A stretch of 64,000 bases of DNA. Origin: JAGWAJ01 sp026707615 (lineage in GTDB: Bacteria; Acidobacteriota; Vicinamibacteria; Vicinamibacterales; UBA8438). Position numbers and translations under genes: made by a program. Position 1 is the stretch's first letter; each line of letters opens with the position of its first letter. Of this stretch, positions 34,340 to 44,837 are shown piece by piece. The notes below the pieces were generated by a model, which was not told where the DNA came from, did not search any database, and worked only from the letters and a program-made list of their open reading frames with translations. The stretch is taken from assembly GCA_965207595.1 (NCBI GenBank), contig CBDBMW010000012.1, positions 1,860,001 through 1,924,000 of the forward strand, written 5' to 3'.

Positions 34340-35374
34340 CTACGGCGAGCCCTGTGCCGCGGCTTCCTCGGCGGCTCTCTCCGTGGCGCGGGACCCGGTG
34401 AGGGCGTTGTAGAGCCCGTAGTTCCCTTCGTGACACGAATACTCGTACATCGGATCGTCGGTGCGCGCCATGGGCAGCGAGCCCGTCCACGAGCGCGTCC
34501 ATGTCCCCGGATCGGTCACCGTGAACTCCCAGTCGAGCGTGTCGGGACCGGTGCGGGTGTAGCGTTCGATCACGTGCAAGGCGTCGGTGAGACGCCCGGG
34601 AACCTTGCGGATGATGGTCCGATCCCTGAAGTTGGTGGTCTCGACCACCAGCGTGTCGCCGTCCCAGTAGCCGCGCGAGTCTCCCGCGTACTGCCGAATG
34701 GCGGGCGAGATGTGGGGACGCCCGTCCAGGGGAATGTAGCGAACCTCGTGGATGTGCTCCTGGAGAATCGCCACCCAGTCGGGGTTCTGCACGATGTGAT
34801 AGTGGTTGTTGTACCCGCTGGGAAGCGACGGGATTCCCCGGTACCAGATGCACCGGAAGGCCAGTGGCATCTCCTCCGGTCCGGCGGCGGGACTGCGCCC
34901 GGCCGCCACGTCCCGGAGCCGCAGCGCCTCCGGCGACGTCTGCCTCGCGTGGGCCTCCGGCGTCAGGGTGGGCAGCCTCCCGTTCGGCGGATCGATGACG
35001 ATCGACGTGCGTCCCGTGGTGGTCGTGCCGTAGTCCAGCCACAGATTGTTGTAGAAGCCCGGTGCCCCGTCCTCGCCCCGGTCCACGTTGCCGCCGGCCT
35101 CCGTTCGCCGCGCGGGCCGGTGCAACAGGCGCTCGTTGTGGGCGATCCGCTCCTGCTCGAGATTGGCCGCCTCTTCCGCCGTCAGAAACTCCTTGGCCGC
35201 CAGCTCCACGGGACGCTCCATCGGCGTGATGGTGCCGTTGTTCCAGACCCCTTGCAGATCCGGATCGCCCCACGGGGTGCGGGGCACCTCCGTGGACTGA
35301 GCCGCGGCGACCCGTGGCGTCAACGCCACGATCGCCAGCACGACGAACACCGCCGCGACACCTCGATGGATCAT
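34340..35374 (-). CDS. Exported PDLQGIW-family protein, subfamily A
   Basis: A 344-residue protein. ATG 35372-35374 follows GAGGAGGGGAG, and a signal peptide (residues 5-27, ending AAAQ) comes next. Family marks are TPWGDPDLQGVWNN, GRTSIVIDPPNGRLPTLTPEA, NHYHIVQNPDWVAIL, YIPLDGRPHISP, YWDGDTLVVETTNFRD and YSCHEGNYGLYNAL. RCIWYRGIPSLPSGYNN is an insertion seen in this copy only. It lies apart from the 10-20 kb group, between the APC permease (convergent, 10 nt apart) and the TonB receptor (divergent). Function unknown. Confidence 0.8.
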   Translation of the reverse strand: MIHRGVAAVFVVLAIVALTPRVAAAQSTEVPRTPWGDPDLQGVWNNGTITPMERPVELAAKEFLTAEEAANLEQERIAHNERLLHRPARRTEAGGNVDRGEDGAPGFYNNLWLDYGTTTTGRTSIVIDPPNGRLPTLTPEAHARQTSPEALRLRDVAAGRSPAAGPEEMPLAFRCIWYRGIPSLPSGYNNHYHIVQNPDWVAILQEHIHEVRYIPLDGRPHISPAIRQYAGDSRGYWDGDTLVVETTNFRDRTIIRKVPGRLTDALHVIERYTRTGPDTLDWEFTVTDPGTWTRSWTGSLPMARTDDPMYEYSCHEGNYGLYNALTGSRATERAAEEAAAQGSP

Positions 35375-35568
35375 CTCCCCCTCCTCTGAGCCTCTCGCGC
35401 GCACCATGATGGACCACCACGCAGCCCCGGGCAAGGGCGGCGCCCCGGACGCTCGAGCCGCCCTCCGAGGTGACCGGCTCCGCGGCCTCGCCGGCAGAGC
35501 CGTTGCGGCGCTCGGAGCGCGTCTGCCGACGGGCTCGGGCCGGGAACGGTGCACCACGAGACGCTCCG

Positions 35569-35624
35569 TTCAGGAACTGTTCAGGGAACCTTCAGGTGTA
35601 CCCGCCCACAGCGCACACTACGAT
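35569..35624 (+). promoter_or_regulatory. Three TTCAGG direct repeats and -10 box before the TonB receptor
   Basis: TTCAGG occurs at 35569, 35580 and 35591, exactly 11 bp apart, so all three face the same side of the helix. The third copy abuts the -35 position. A TACGAT -10 hexamer (35619-35624) lies 6 nt before GTG 35631. Same-phase hexamers overlapping the -35 are typical of activator sites for OmpR/PhoB-type response regulators. No such regulator gene is in the window. The regulator's identity is inference. Confidence 0.55.
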
Positions 35625-35630
35625 GAGAGC

Positions 35631-37960
35631 GTGCGTATACTCATGGCAATTGTCGTCGTCGCGTCTGTGGCGGTACCCGCAAGCGCGCAAGACACCGCGA
35701 CCCTGTTCGGTACGGTCGCGGACATCACCGGCGGAGTGCTTGGCGACGTACGTCTCGAGGTCGCCGGCCCGGTCCGGCGAACCGTGGTCACGGGGTCCGA
35801 GGGGACCTTCGAGGTAACCGCACTACCGTTCGGCACCTATCGCGTGACCGCCGAGCGAGAGGGATTCGCCACCTACGAAGAGACGGTTACCCTGGACTCT
35901 CCTCAACGAGAGTTGCCCGTCGAGCTTCCGCTGTCTCCTTTCACCCAGTTCGTCGAGACCGTCAGCCGGGTCGTGGAGGAACGGGCGCAGGCACCGTTCC
36001 TGGTCACCGTCGTCGACGGCGAGGACATCGAGGAAACCGGGGCCGCGACACTCGATGAAGCGCTGCGGACCGTCGCCGGGCTGCAGCATGGAACACAGGG
36101 CAACGCCTACACGCGGGTGGCGACTCGCGGCTTGCGCGATACGCGGGACGTGCTGGTGCTGATAGATGGCGCGCCCCTTCGCCAACTGAGCGGCAGTGCC
36201 GACCTCACGATGGTGCCGGTGCCGATGCTCGAAGGCGTCGAGTTCGTGAAGGGCGCCACCTCGGCCGTCTACGGACGCGGTGCGGTGGGTGGGGTCATGC
36301 AGTTCTTCACGGTGCCGGAGGCCGCGGCCACCCCCGTGGGGAGATCACGTACCGCGCCGGGAGCTTCGCCACGCACGAGGCTCGGACTGCGGTCAGTCTT
36401 CCGTATGGTGGCGGGCGCTTCGCCGCCACCGGATCGGCGTCCAGGTCCGACGGGCATCAGCAGGACACCGGACGCGACACCGCCTTCCTCTCGCTGGTCA
36501 ACGACTACTCTGCTGCGGGGCTGAACACGCGGCTCCAGTACCTGGCGAGCGACGTCGAAGCCGGACGCGGCTCGATCGTCCCCCTCGAGAATGGCCGTCC
36601 CATGTTCGGCATCACGCGCGAGGAGAACTTCGGGATTCCCGACGCCGTCTTCGATGCACGCCTGCAGTCGCTGAGCGCACGCACCGACGTCATCGCGAAC
36701 TCGAACGTCGTTGTCACGAACGCCTTCAACTTCAATCGCTACACGCGGTTGTCCACGGGCGGCATCACGATCGTGCCGCCACCCACGACCCGCACGAAAG
36801 GCTGGTGGCAGAGCGATTCCGCGCAGGACACGTTCCTGAACGACACGACGGTGCAATGGACGACGGGCACCCTGAACCTCCGGAACACGTTCCTCGCCGG
36901 CCTCGGGCTCGAGTGGGGCGACGAGGCGCGCCTGTCACCGCGCTTCCGCAGCGGCCAGACGTTCGTCGGGCCCGACTACGTCAACCCGGTCGGCAACATC
37001 GAGAATGGGCCGAAGGGGATACCGTCGGGAGAGGTGACATCCGACTTCGAGCAGAGAATCGTCAGCGGTTACCTCCAGAATCGTGTCGAGGTGGGACGCG
37101 TGGTGGGAACCGTCGGACTGCGCTGGGACGACTTCGATCAGGAGCTGCGGCGCTCCGACACCGGCGTCGTCTCGAGCTTCAATGGATCCAAGCTGAGCCC
37201 GCGGGCCGGCGTGACGGTCAACCTCACCGGGAACGCGCCGCTGAACGTGGCCGCCTTCGCGCACGTCTCGCGCGGGTTCCGGCCGCAGTTTCCCAGCCTC
37301 AGCACGCGCGGCGGCGTCGTCGTCATCCCGGTGTTGCTGAAGCCGGAGGTTACGCGCAACGTCGAAGGGGGGCTTCGCCTGCTGGGTTCCGCGGTATCGA
37401 TGCAGGCCGCGGTGTTCAACATGCGCAAGCTCGACGGCCCCCGGTCGTTTCGCACCGGTCCCGAGACGTTCCTGTTCACGAACGCCACCACGAGCGTCCG
37501 CGGATTCGAGAGCGAAGTACAGGGCGTGTTCACCGGTGGCCACCAGCTATACGCGAACTATGCCTTTCACGACGCGCGCCACGACGAGTTCCGCACGACG
37601 ACCGGGAACTTCGACGGCTTCCAGTTGCGGATGAGCCCGCGGCACATTGCGGGCGCCGGCGTGACGCTGCGGTTCGGCAGGAGCGGCCGGGCCGACAACG
37701 TGGTGTGGACGACGGGGGTGGCCTTCGTCGGGGAACGCCCCCTCCGCGACAACGTGATCGACCCGCAGATCCTCCCGTCCTACACGCTGTTCAATACCGC
37801 GGTCAGCTTCCGCCTGGCCGATGCCCAGCTCGTGCTCGCGGCCACCAACCTCACCGACCAGTACTACATTGCCGACGACTTCTCGTCGCAGAACGCAGGC
37901 AATCCCGGGATTCCGCGCCGGTTCACGGCACAGATCCGCTACTCGTTCGGCCGCCGCTAG
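35631..37960 (+). pseudogene. TonB-dependent receptor broken by a frameshift
   Basis: The first part (35631 to about 36338) encodes a signal peptide, a carboxypeptidase-regulatory-like domain (ATLFGTVADITGGVLGDVRL, residues about 25-95) and the plug (QTRVATRGLRDTRDVLVLIDG-like region, FVKGATSAVYGRGAVGGVMQ). The frame then closes at 36524. The second part continues from GAG 36341 in another frame (EITYRAGSFATHEARTAVSL), through the barrel to 37960 (RRFTAQIRYSFGRR). A lost base in the C5-GTG-G4 run near 36330-36341 explains both. Full length would be about 777 residues. A PepSY gene follows after 16 nt, which suggests siderophore or metal-chelate uptake. It could be a true pseudogene, phase variation or an assembly error. 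Confidence 0.85.
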
Positions 37961-37976
37961 ACACGGAGCCCGAGCG

Positions 37977-39143
37977 ATGATGACGCAGCCGAAACGGGCG
38001 GGCGGCGGCACGCTGCGCCGGAGGCTGCTCTTCGTGCACCGGTGGTTGGGAATCATCCTCGGCGTCTACTTCGTGATGCTCGGCATCACGGGGAGCCTGC
38101 TCGTGTTCGCGCGGGAAATCGACCGCGCGCTCAATCCGGAGCTGCTGACCGCGGCTCCCGCGGGCGAGCAGCAGCCGCTGTCGGCGATCGTGGATACGTT
38201 CCGCCGCGAGTATCCCGACCGGCCCATGAGCTACGTCAACTATCCGCTCCCGCCCAACGGCGTCTTCAACATTCGCAGCGGACCGAACCAGGCGTCGCAA
38301 CTCTACGTCTACATCAATCCGTATACGGCCGAGGTCATCGGGGACCGGACCCGCATCGGGTCGTTCTACGGCTTTCTCATGTACCTCCATTTCTACCTGT
38401 TCCTGGGGCAGGCGGGGTGGACCCTCAACGGTTGGGGGGCGTTGCTGCTCACCGTCCTGTTCCTGGTGGGCGTGTGGCTCTGGTGGCCGACACGGCGGTC
38501 CGGGGCCGCGGTCTGGAAGGGAAGGCTGTCCGTTCGAACCGATGCCGGCAAGTCGCGTCTGCTCTATGACCTGCACAACGTGGTCGGAGTCTACCCGCTG
38601 GTCTTCTTCCTCATCTTCACCCTGACCACGCTCGTCTTCGCCTTTCCCGACGCGTCCAGGCGTGTGCTGTATACGCTGACCTCGACGCCGCCGGATCCCG
38701 TGTTCCAGCTCGATCCCGAGCCCGGCGCGGAGCGTCTCTCGCTCGACCGGCTCGTCGCTGCTGCGGATGCGGCCATCGACGGTCGTATCCTGCGGGTGAG
38801 CTTCCCCCGGACGCCCGACGCGCCACTGCGGGTTCGGAAGGAATGGGACGACTGGAACCGCACGCGGAACCGGGCGATGGTCACCGTCGATCCGTATACG
38901 GCAGAAGTCCTGGATGTCTACGATTCCCGGAAGCACGAGTCGCCCGGCAGACTGCTCGTGCAATGGGCCATCCCGCTGCACTTCGGCATCTGGGGAGGGC
39001 TGCCCACCCGCATTCTGTACTTCGTGCTCGGCTTGCTGCCGGCCGTCGCGTTCGTGACGGGATTCTGGCGCTGGCGCCTGCGGAAGCAGGCTGAACGAAC
39101 GCACCGCGGGCGCATTCGCGGGCTCCAGGTTGCCAACCGATGA
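37977..39143 (+). CDS. PepSY-associated TM helix protein (PiuB-like)
   Basis: A 388-residue inner membrane protein. Helix 1 is FVHRWLGIILGVYFVMLGITGSLLVF (written here only as a region, residues 19-44). PepSY-type periplasmic parts (YINPYTAEVIGDR and VDPYTAEVLDVYD) are followed by LYDLHNVVGVYPLVFFLIF and a last helix near FVLGLLPAVAFVTGFWRW. HxxxG-type histidines at helix starts are typical of this family, which is thought to reduce or process siderophore-bound iron with TonB receptors. ATG 37977 has GGAG 8 nt upstream. The gene directly upstream is a TonB receptor, in agreement. Confidence 0.87.
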   Translation: MMTQPKRAGGGTLRRRLLFVHRWLGIILGVYFVMLGITGSLLVFAREIDRALNPELLTAAPAGEQQPLSAIVDTFRREYPDRPMSYVNYPLPPNGVFNIRSGPNQASQLYVYINPYTAEVIGDRTRIGSFYGFLMYLHFYLFLGQAGWTLNGWGALLLTVLFLVGVWLWWPTRRSGAAVWKGRLSVRTDAGKSRLLYDLHNVVGVYPLVFFLIFTLTTLVFAFPDASRRVLYTLTSTPPDPVFQLDPEPGAERLSLDRLVAAADAAIDGRILRVSFPRTPDAPLRVRKEWDDWNRTRNRAMVTVDPYTAEVLDVYDSRKHESPGRLLVQWAIPLHFGIWGGLPTRILYFVLGLLPAVAFVTGFWRWRLRKQAERTHRGRIRGLQVANR

Positions 39144-39184
39144 GGTGAGCAGCGCCGAGCGTGGCGTCGTCCGGATGCGGCTGC

Positions 39185-39190
39185 TACACT
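39185..39190 (+). promoter_or_regulatory. -10 hexamer of a leaderless promoter
   Basis: TACACT at 39185-39190 is followed by 6 nt and GTG 39197. There is no ribosome binding site and no clear -35 box. Confidence 0.45.
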
Positions 39191-39196
39191 CGCTTC

Positions 39197-39418
39197 GTGA
39201 AGCCGCTCGCCTCCGTCCTTCGCGCGCGAGGTGCCGCCGAAGTGCGAGACATGACTCCTGAGGAACGCCTCGCGCTCGCGTTTCGGCTGGGCGACGAGGA
39301 TCTCGCGTCCTTTCGCGCCACGCACGGGCTCGACCGGCCGACCGCGATTCGACTCCTGGAGCGCCGCCGGCAGGCAACCCGGCGGCCGAGCGCGTGCATG
39401 GAGCGCATCATCGGATGA
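39197..39418 (+). CDS. Small hypothetical protein
   Basis: A 73-residue soluble protein (VKPLASVLRARG..., then TPEERLALAFRLGDEDLASF, ATHGLDRPTAIRLLERRRQ). The middle region is helical and acidic and the end basic. Proteins with this TPEERLxLAxxLGxxDLxxF pattern are seen in Acidobacteriota and related genomes as hypothetical proteins, sometimes next to nucleotidyltransferases; I know no function. GTG 39197 is favoured by the TACACT box 6 nt upstream. An internal ATG at 39251 is an alternative. Confidence 0.6.
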   Translation: MKPLASVLRARGAAEVRDMTPEERLALAFRLGDEDLASFRATHGLDRPTAIRLLERRRQATRRPSACMERIIG

Positions 39419-39436
39419 GGCGCATCGAGCCTCGCC

Positions 39437-40150
39437 TCAGGCCGCGCCGGCCCGCGTAACCTCCAGGCCGGCGACCACGGCGTCGGTGACGGCGTCGACG
39501 CCCACCCCGTTGGTCACCTGGGCGAACAGGAACGGGCCGTCGCCCCGCATGCGGCGGGAGTCGCGGGCCATGACGTCGAGGTCGGCGCCGATGAGCTCGG
39601 CGAGGTCGGTCTTGTTGATGACGAGCAGGTCGGACTGCGTGATGCCGGGGCCGCCCTTGCGGGGGATCTTGTCGCCGCCGGAGACGTCGATGACGTAGAT
39701 CGTGAAGTCGGCGAGCTCGCGGCTGAACTGGGCGGCGAGGTTGTCGCCGCCGCTCTCGACGAAGAGCAGCTCGGGGCGCACCGCGGCCATGAGCTGCTGC
39801 AGCGCGTCGAGGTTCTGGCTCACGTCGTCGCGGACCGCGGTGTGCGGGCAGCCGCCGGTCTCCACCGCGGTGATGCGCCCGGTCTCGAGCGCCTCGTGGC
39901 GCACGAGGAACTCGCCGTCCTCCTTCGTGAAGATGTCGTTGGTCACGACGCCCAGGCTGTAGCGGTCGCGGAGCTTGCGGCAGAGCGCCAGGAGCAGCGC
40001 CGTCTTCCCGCTGCCCACGGGCCCGCCGATGCCCACCGTGAACGCGCGGCGCGCGAAGTCGCGCTCGTGCCGCCGCTCCCGGTCCGCGAACCGGCCGGGG
40101 GTGGTCGGATCGTCGTCGTGCTCGTGCGGATGCTTCGCCCTGAGGTGCAT
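39437..40150 (-). CDS. ureG: Urease accessory GTPase UreG
   Basis: A 237-residue SIMIBI-class GTPase that powers nickel insertion into urease with UreD and UreF. The P-loop is GPVGSGKT (residues 43-50). NDIFTKEDGEFL follows, and the Cys-Pro-His metal site is ETGGCPHTA (C101, H103). ESGGDNLAAQFS and VINKTDLA (G4) complete the fold. ATG 40148-40150 is chosen for the AAGGGGACCGTG upstream. The N-terminus is histidine-rich (MHLRAKHPHEHDDD). As no ureE gene is present, this stretch may help hold nickel; that is inference. Last gene of the urease unit. Confidence 0.95.
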   Translation of the reverse strand: MHLRAKHPHEHDDDPTTPGRFADRERRHERDFARRAFTVGIGGPVGSGKTALLLALCRKLRDRYSLGVVTNDIFTKEDGEFLVRHEALETGRITAVETGGCPHTAVRDDVSQNLDALQQLMAAVRPELLFVESGGDNLAAQFSRELADFTIYVIDVSGGDKIPRKGGPGITQSDLLVINKTDLAELIGADLDVMARDSRRMRGDGPFLFAQVTNGVGVDAVTDAVVAGLEVTRAGAA

Positions 40151-40313
40151 CACGGTCCCCTTGTCGTGCCCACGGTTCGGAAGGGCAACTTCAGGCGGCG
40201 GTCGCGTTGCTCCCGACCCGCCCGTCACAGGCTACCAGAACGCGCGGCAGGGGATTGCCGAGTGGGGCGATTGGTGGGCCGGTCCCCGGCGTTGGCACGC
40301 CCGGACGGGGACG

Positions 40314-40526
40314 TCAGATCCGGAACAGCGCGAGCAGGGAGTCGAACTCGCGGTGCAGCTCGTCGCGGGCCTCGGGGTCGGCCGCGAACTCCCGCGCCAG
40401 CTCCCGCCGCCGCTCGGCCAGGCGGATCCGGGTCGCCTCCCGCGCACCCGGCGGCAGGCCCGCTCCCATCGCCTGCACGATCTCCACCAGTACCGCGACG
40501 CGAAGCTGGAGGGGGTCCGTCGCCAT
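40314..40526 (-). CDS. Small hypothetical protein in the urease operon
   Basis: A 70-residue, highly helical and charged protein (REATRIRLAERRRELAREFA, DELHREFDSLLALFRI). It lies between ureF and ureG on the same strand, with a GGGGGTAGCC stretch before the ATG. No Cys or His cluster, so it is not a hidden UreE. I do not recognise a family. Its position makes a role in urease assembly possible but unproven. Confidence 0.55.
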   Translation of the reverse strand: MATDPLQLRVAVLVEIVQAMGAGLPPGAREATRIRLAERRRELAREFAADPEARDELHREFDSLLALFRI

Positions 40527-40576
40527 CGGTTCGGCTACCCCCGGAACGGGATCGGCATGGTTCCCTCGACCATCGC

Positions 40577-40596
40577 GGTAGCCTACCAGATGGTAG
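40577..40596. promoter_or_regulatory. Overlapping inverted repeats upstream of the small gene and ureG
   Basis: GGTAG (40577-40581), CTACC (40583-40587) and TGGTAG (40591-40596) allow two alternative pairings of the same central arm. It sits in the 150-bp gap between ureF and the 70-residue gene. It could be an operator or an RNA switch between hairpins. Low certainty. Confidence 0.35.
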
Positions 40597-40676
40597 TGTG
40601 TCGCTCTGGCGCCAGTTGTGGTGCGCCGCGGACAGTGCGGTGTGGCAGGCGTGGTTCTCCAGCGCCGGTGATGCGA

Positions 40677-41351
40677 TTACGACTGGAAGAGCCTCGAATA
40701 CAGCCGATCGTGGGCGCCCTGCAGCAGGTCGAGGATCGGCGCCGTCTGGCAGATCTCCTCCTCCGCCAGCCCCCGGCACCGCTCGAGCGTCGCGTCGAGC
40801 TCGGCCGCCGCCTCGTGCTGCATGCGTTGCGCCCGGTAGCTGCCCACGATGCCGAGGCGCACCGCGGCCGAGAGGATGCCGCGGGCGGTGCCGTAGAGCA
40901 CGGCCCGCTGCGCGACTCCCTCGGCCAGCCCGAGCGTGCGGAAGACGACGCCGGTGAGCGGCGCCACGTGCGCCCGGATGCCCTCCGCGCGCGCGTTCAG
41001 CTCGGTCGTCGCCGCGGACGGCCAGACCCGGGCCGCGGTGGCCGCGAGCGTGCGGCCCTGCACCCGGCTGGCCCGGTTGGCGACGCAGTTGGTGAGGAAG
41101 GCGTGGTTCAGGGCGTCGAGCTCCTCCAGCCGCTCCGGGCTGCGGTGCGCGGCGGTCACGAGCGGGAGCGCGCCCCATCCCGCCTGCTGAATCGACTCCC
41201 CCACGAAGCGCCGCAGCGCCGCCTCGCCGTCTACGTGTCCGGCCTGCCACGCCGCCTCCAGCCCCCACGAGTGGGCGAACACGCCGACCGGGAATGCCGA
41301 GTCGACGATCTGCCACGCGAGCCAGTCGGACGTCACCGCGGTGCACCCCAT
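40677..41351 (-). CDS. ureF: Urease accessory protein UreF
   Basis: A 224-residue all-helical chaperone that joins UreD and gates UreG GTPase activity during nickel delivery. Family marks are IVDSAFPVGVFAHSWGLEAA (FPxGxFxHSxGLE), LVTAAHRSPERLEELDALNH, GRTLAATAARVW and APLTGVVFRTLGL. Length is normal (210-240). It follows ureC after 117 nt, and a GC palindrome related to the 13.5-kb repeats lies in that gap. ATG 41349-41351 is taken as start; the first conserved residue follows soon after. Confidence 0.93.
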   Translation of the reverse strand: MGCTAVTSDWLAWQIVDSAFPVGVFAHSWGLEAAWQAGHVDGEAALRRFVGESIQQAGWGALPLVTAAHRSPERLEELDALNHAFLTNCVANRASRVQGRTLAATAARVWPSAATTELNARAEGIRAHVAPLTGVVFRTLGLAEGVAQRAVLYGTARGILSAAVRLGIVGSYRAQRMQHEAAAELDATLERCRGLAEEEICQTAPILDLLQGAHDRLYSRLFQS

Positions 41352-41468
41352 GACGGCGGGCTTGCTGGTGCCGGCCCAACCCGCCGCAGTCCGTGTTCGG
41401 CTCCGGCCCTCGACGCCCCGGGGCTCGCGCCGCGGAACGCCGCCGCGTTTCCCTTCTGCGGCGCAACT

Positions 41469-43184
<1,716 letters not shown>

Positions 43185-43186
43185 GA

Positions 43187-43948
43187 CTACTCCCAGCTCC
43201 CGAGGTCGCGCCCCTCGACGACCGGGCCGCTCGCCCAGGCGTTCCCGCCGCGGACGATGCGGTCGCCGGCAATCGGGACCAGCCGCACCGTCCTGCTCTC
43301 CCCCGGCTCGAAGCGGACCGCGGTGCCGGCGGGGATGTCGAGCCGGTGTCCGTAGGCGGCCCGGCGGTCGAAGGCCAGGGCGCGGTTGGTCTCGAAGAAG
43401 TGATAGTGGCTGCCGACCTGAATCGGGCGGTCGCCCGTGTTCGAGACGCTCAGCGTGATGGTCTCGCGGCCGTCGTTCAGGGCGATCTCCCCCTCCGCGG
43501 TCAGGACCTCGCCCGGCGGGCCGGACGTGGCCGACGCGGGCCGTCCCACCGCCGGCCGCCCGGGCGCCGCCGCTTCCGTCGCCGGCGCCGGTGCCAGGGG
43601 CTCGAGGAAGCTCCCGTAGAGCGCCAGGGCGCGGTCGCCGTGCTCCGCCACGATGGGGTGGTGGACGGTCACCAGCTTCGTGCCGTCCGGGAACGTCCCC
43701 TCCACCTGCACCTCGTCGACCATCTCCGCGATGCCGTCGAGCACGTCGGCGGTCCCCAGGAAGCGGCGTCCGAGGTCCATCAGCTCGGCCACCGACCGGC
43801 CGTCCCGGATGAACTCCAGGAGCTGCGTCGCGATCAGTGCGACCGCCTCGACGTGGTTCAGTCTGAGGCCCCGGGCCAGGCGCTTCTGGGCGAGGAACCC
43901 GGCCTGGTGCAGGACCAGCTTGTCGACCTCGCGTGGCGTGAGGTGCAT
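43187..43948 (-). CDS. ureAB: Fused urease gamma-beta subunit (UreA-UreB)
   Basis: A 253-residue fusion of the two small urease subunits. Residues 1-100 are UreA (HLTPREVDKLVLHQAGFLA, GTFPDGTKLVTVHHPI). Residues about 105-146 form a Pro/Ala-rich linker. Residues 147-253 are UreB (GEIALNDGRETITLSVSNTG, QVGSHYHFFETNRAL, RLDIPAGTAVRFEPGE). Most bacteria have separate genes; Helicobacter has a comparable two-chain urease but with a different linker. ATG 43946-43948 opens the conserved UreA start. It lies 4 nt after ureD and 2 nt before ureC. Confidence 0.95.
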   Translation of the reverse strand: MHLTPREVDKLVLHQAGFLAQKRLARGLRLNHVEAVALIATQLLEFIRDGRSVAELMDLGRRFLGTADVLDGIAEMVDEVQVEGTFPDGTKLVTVHHPIVAEHGDRALALYGSFLEPLAPAPATEAAAPGRPAVGRPASATSGPPGEVLTAEGEIALNDGRETITLSVSNTGDRPIQVGSHYHFFETNRALAFDRRAAYGHRLDIPAGTAVRFEPGESRTVRLVPIAGDRIVRGGNAWASGPVVEGRDLGSWE

Positions 43949-43952
43949 GTCT

Positions 43953-44837
43953 CTACCATTTCCGCGCCCACGGGCTGTCGCCGAGCAGCCGGGGCACAAA
44001 GCCGAGCAGGTCGCGGAGCACGCCGTCGACGTCCTCCACCGTGCGGCCGACGACGCGCAGGACGCCGCCGCCGGGCTCGAGCGGCGAGAAGGCGACGAGG
44101 CGGTCCGCCCGCCGCTCCACCGGCACCGCCCGCACGCGCGCGTCGAGCCGCTCGATCTCGCCCTCGAGCCTGCGCCCGGCCAGGACGGCGACGACCAGCA
44201 CGTCGTAGCGGCCGAAGCGATCGGCCAGCGGGCCGTCCGACGGGCGGAGCGCCACCGCGTCGTGCACCACCAGGCGACCCTCCACGTGGACCGCGGTGCG
44301 GCTGACGTACTCCTCGAAGACCCAGCGCTCCCCCGACTCGCGCCGGCCCGACGTGACCCAGTCGACGAGCACCAGCCCGCCGCCCGCGGCGACGGCGATG
44401 CGCTGCGCCTGGCGGTAGCGGGACCCCGCAAAGCAGATGACCGCGTCCGGCGCGACGACGAGCAGCCCGCCCTCGCCCACGGCGGCATCGAGCGCCACCC
44501 GCGTGCCGCGCGGCGAGCGGTAGACCTTGGTGGCCGACTGCGTCGAGAGGAACGCCGCGGCGCCGCTCCCGACCGTCGCCTCGACCGCGATGTCGTCGCC
44601 GTCGACCAGCCCGCCGCCGTAGCTCGACGTGTAGATCCAGGCCGCGTGGCCGTGGTTGCGCGGCGTCAGCAGGCGCAGGGGGCTCGTCGCATAGGCCTGG
44701 CGGACGAAGCTGCGCCCCTTCATCTGCTCGACCGTGAACCGCCCGTGACCCGGTCGCCTGTCGACGTGCGGCTCCGTCAGTCCGGCGATCGGTGGCGCCG
44801 CGCCGGCGCTAGACGGTGAGGTACTGGCGGATGTCAT
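43953..44837 (-). CDS. ureD: Urease accessory protein UreD
   Basis: A 294-residue UreD/UreH scaffold that binds the apo-urease and, with UreF and UreG, passes nickel to it. Marks are LLTPRNHGHAAWIYTSSYGG, GGLVDGDDIAVEATVG, STQSATKVYRSP and PDAVICFAGSRYRQAQRIAV. Its ATG at 44835-44837 lies inside the end of urtE (29-nt overlap), so translation is probably coupled to it. Length is normal for the family. The first 30 residues are variable, so a slightly later start is possible. Confidence 0.93.
   Translation of the reverse strand: MTSASTSPSSAGAAPPIAGLTEPHVDRRPGHGRFTVEQMKGRSFVRQAYATSPLRLLTPRNHGHAAWIYTSSYGGGLVDGDDIAVEATVGSGAAAFLSTQSATKVYRSPRGTRVALDAAVGEGGLLVVAPDAVICFAGSRYRQAQRIAVAAGGGLVLVDWVTSGRRESGERWVFEEYVSRTAVHVEGRLVVHDAVALRPSDGPLADRFGRYDVLVVAVLAGRRLEGEIERLDARVRAVPVERRADRLVAFSPLEPGGGVLRVVGRTVEDVDGVLRDLLGFVPRLLGDSPWARKW

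Noticed and set aside
40314..40526. The small gene between ureF and ureG as a short UreE
   Set aside because: It has no histidine-rich tail, no UreE peptide-binding domain and is half the normal length.
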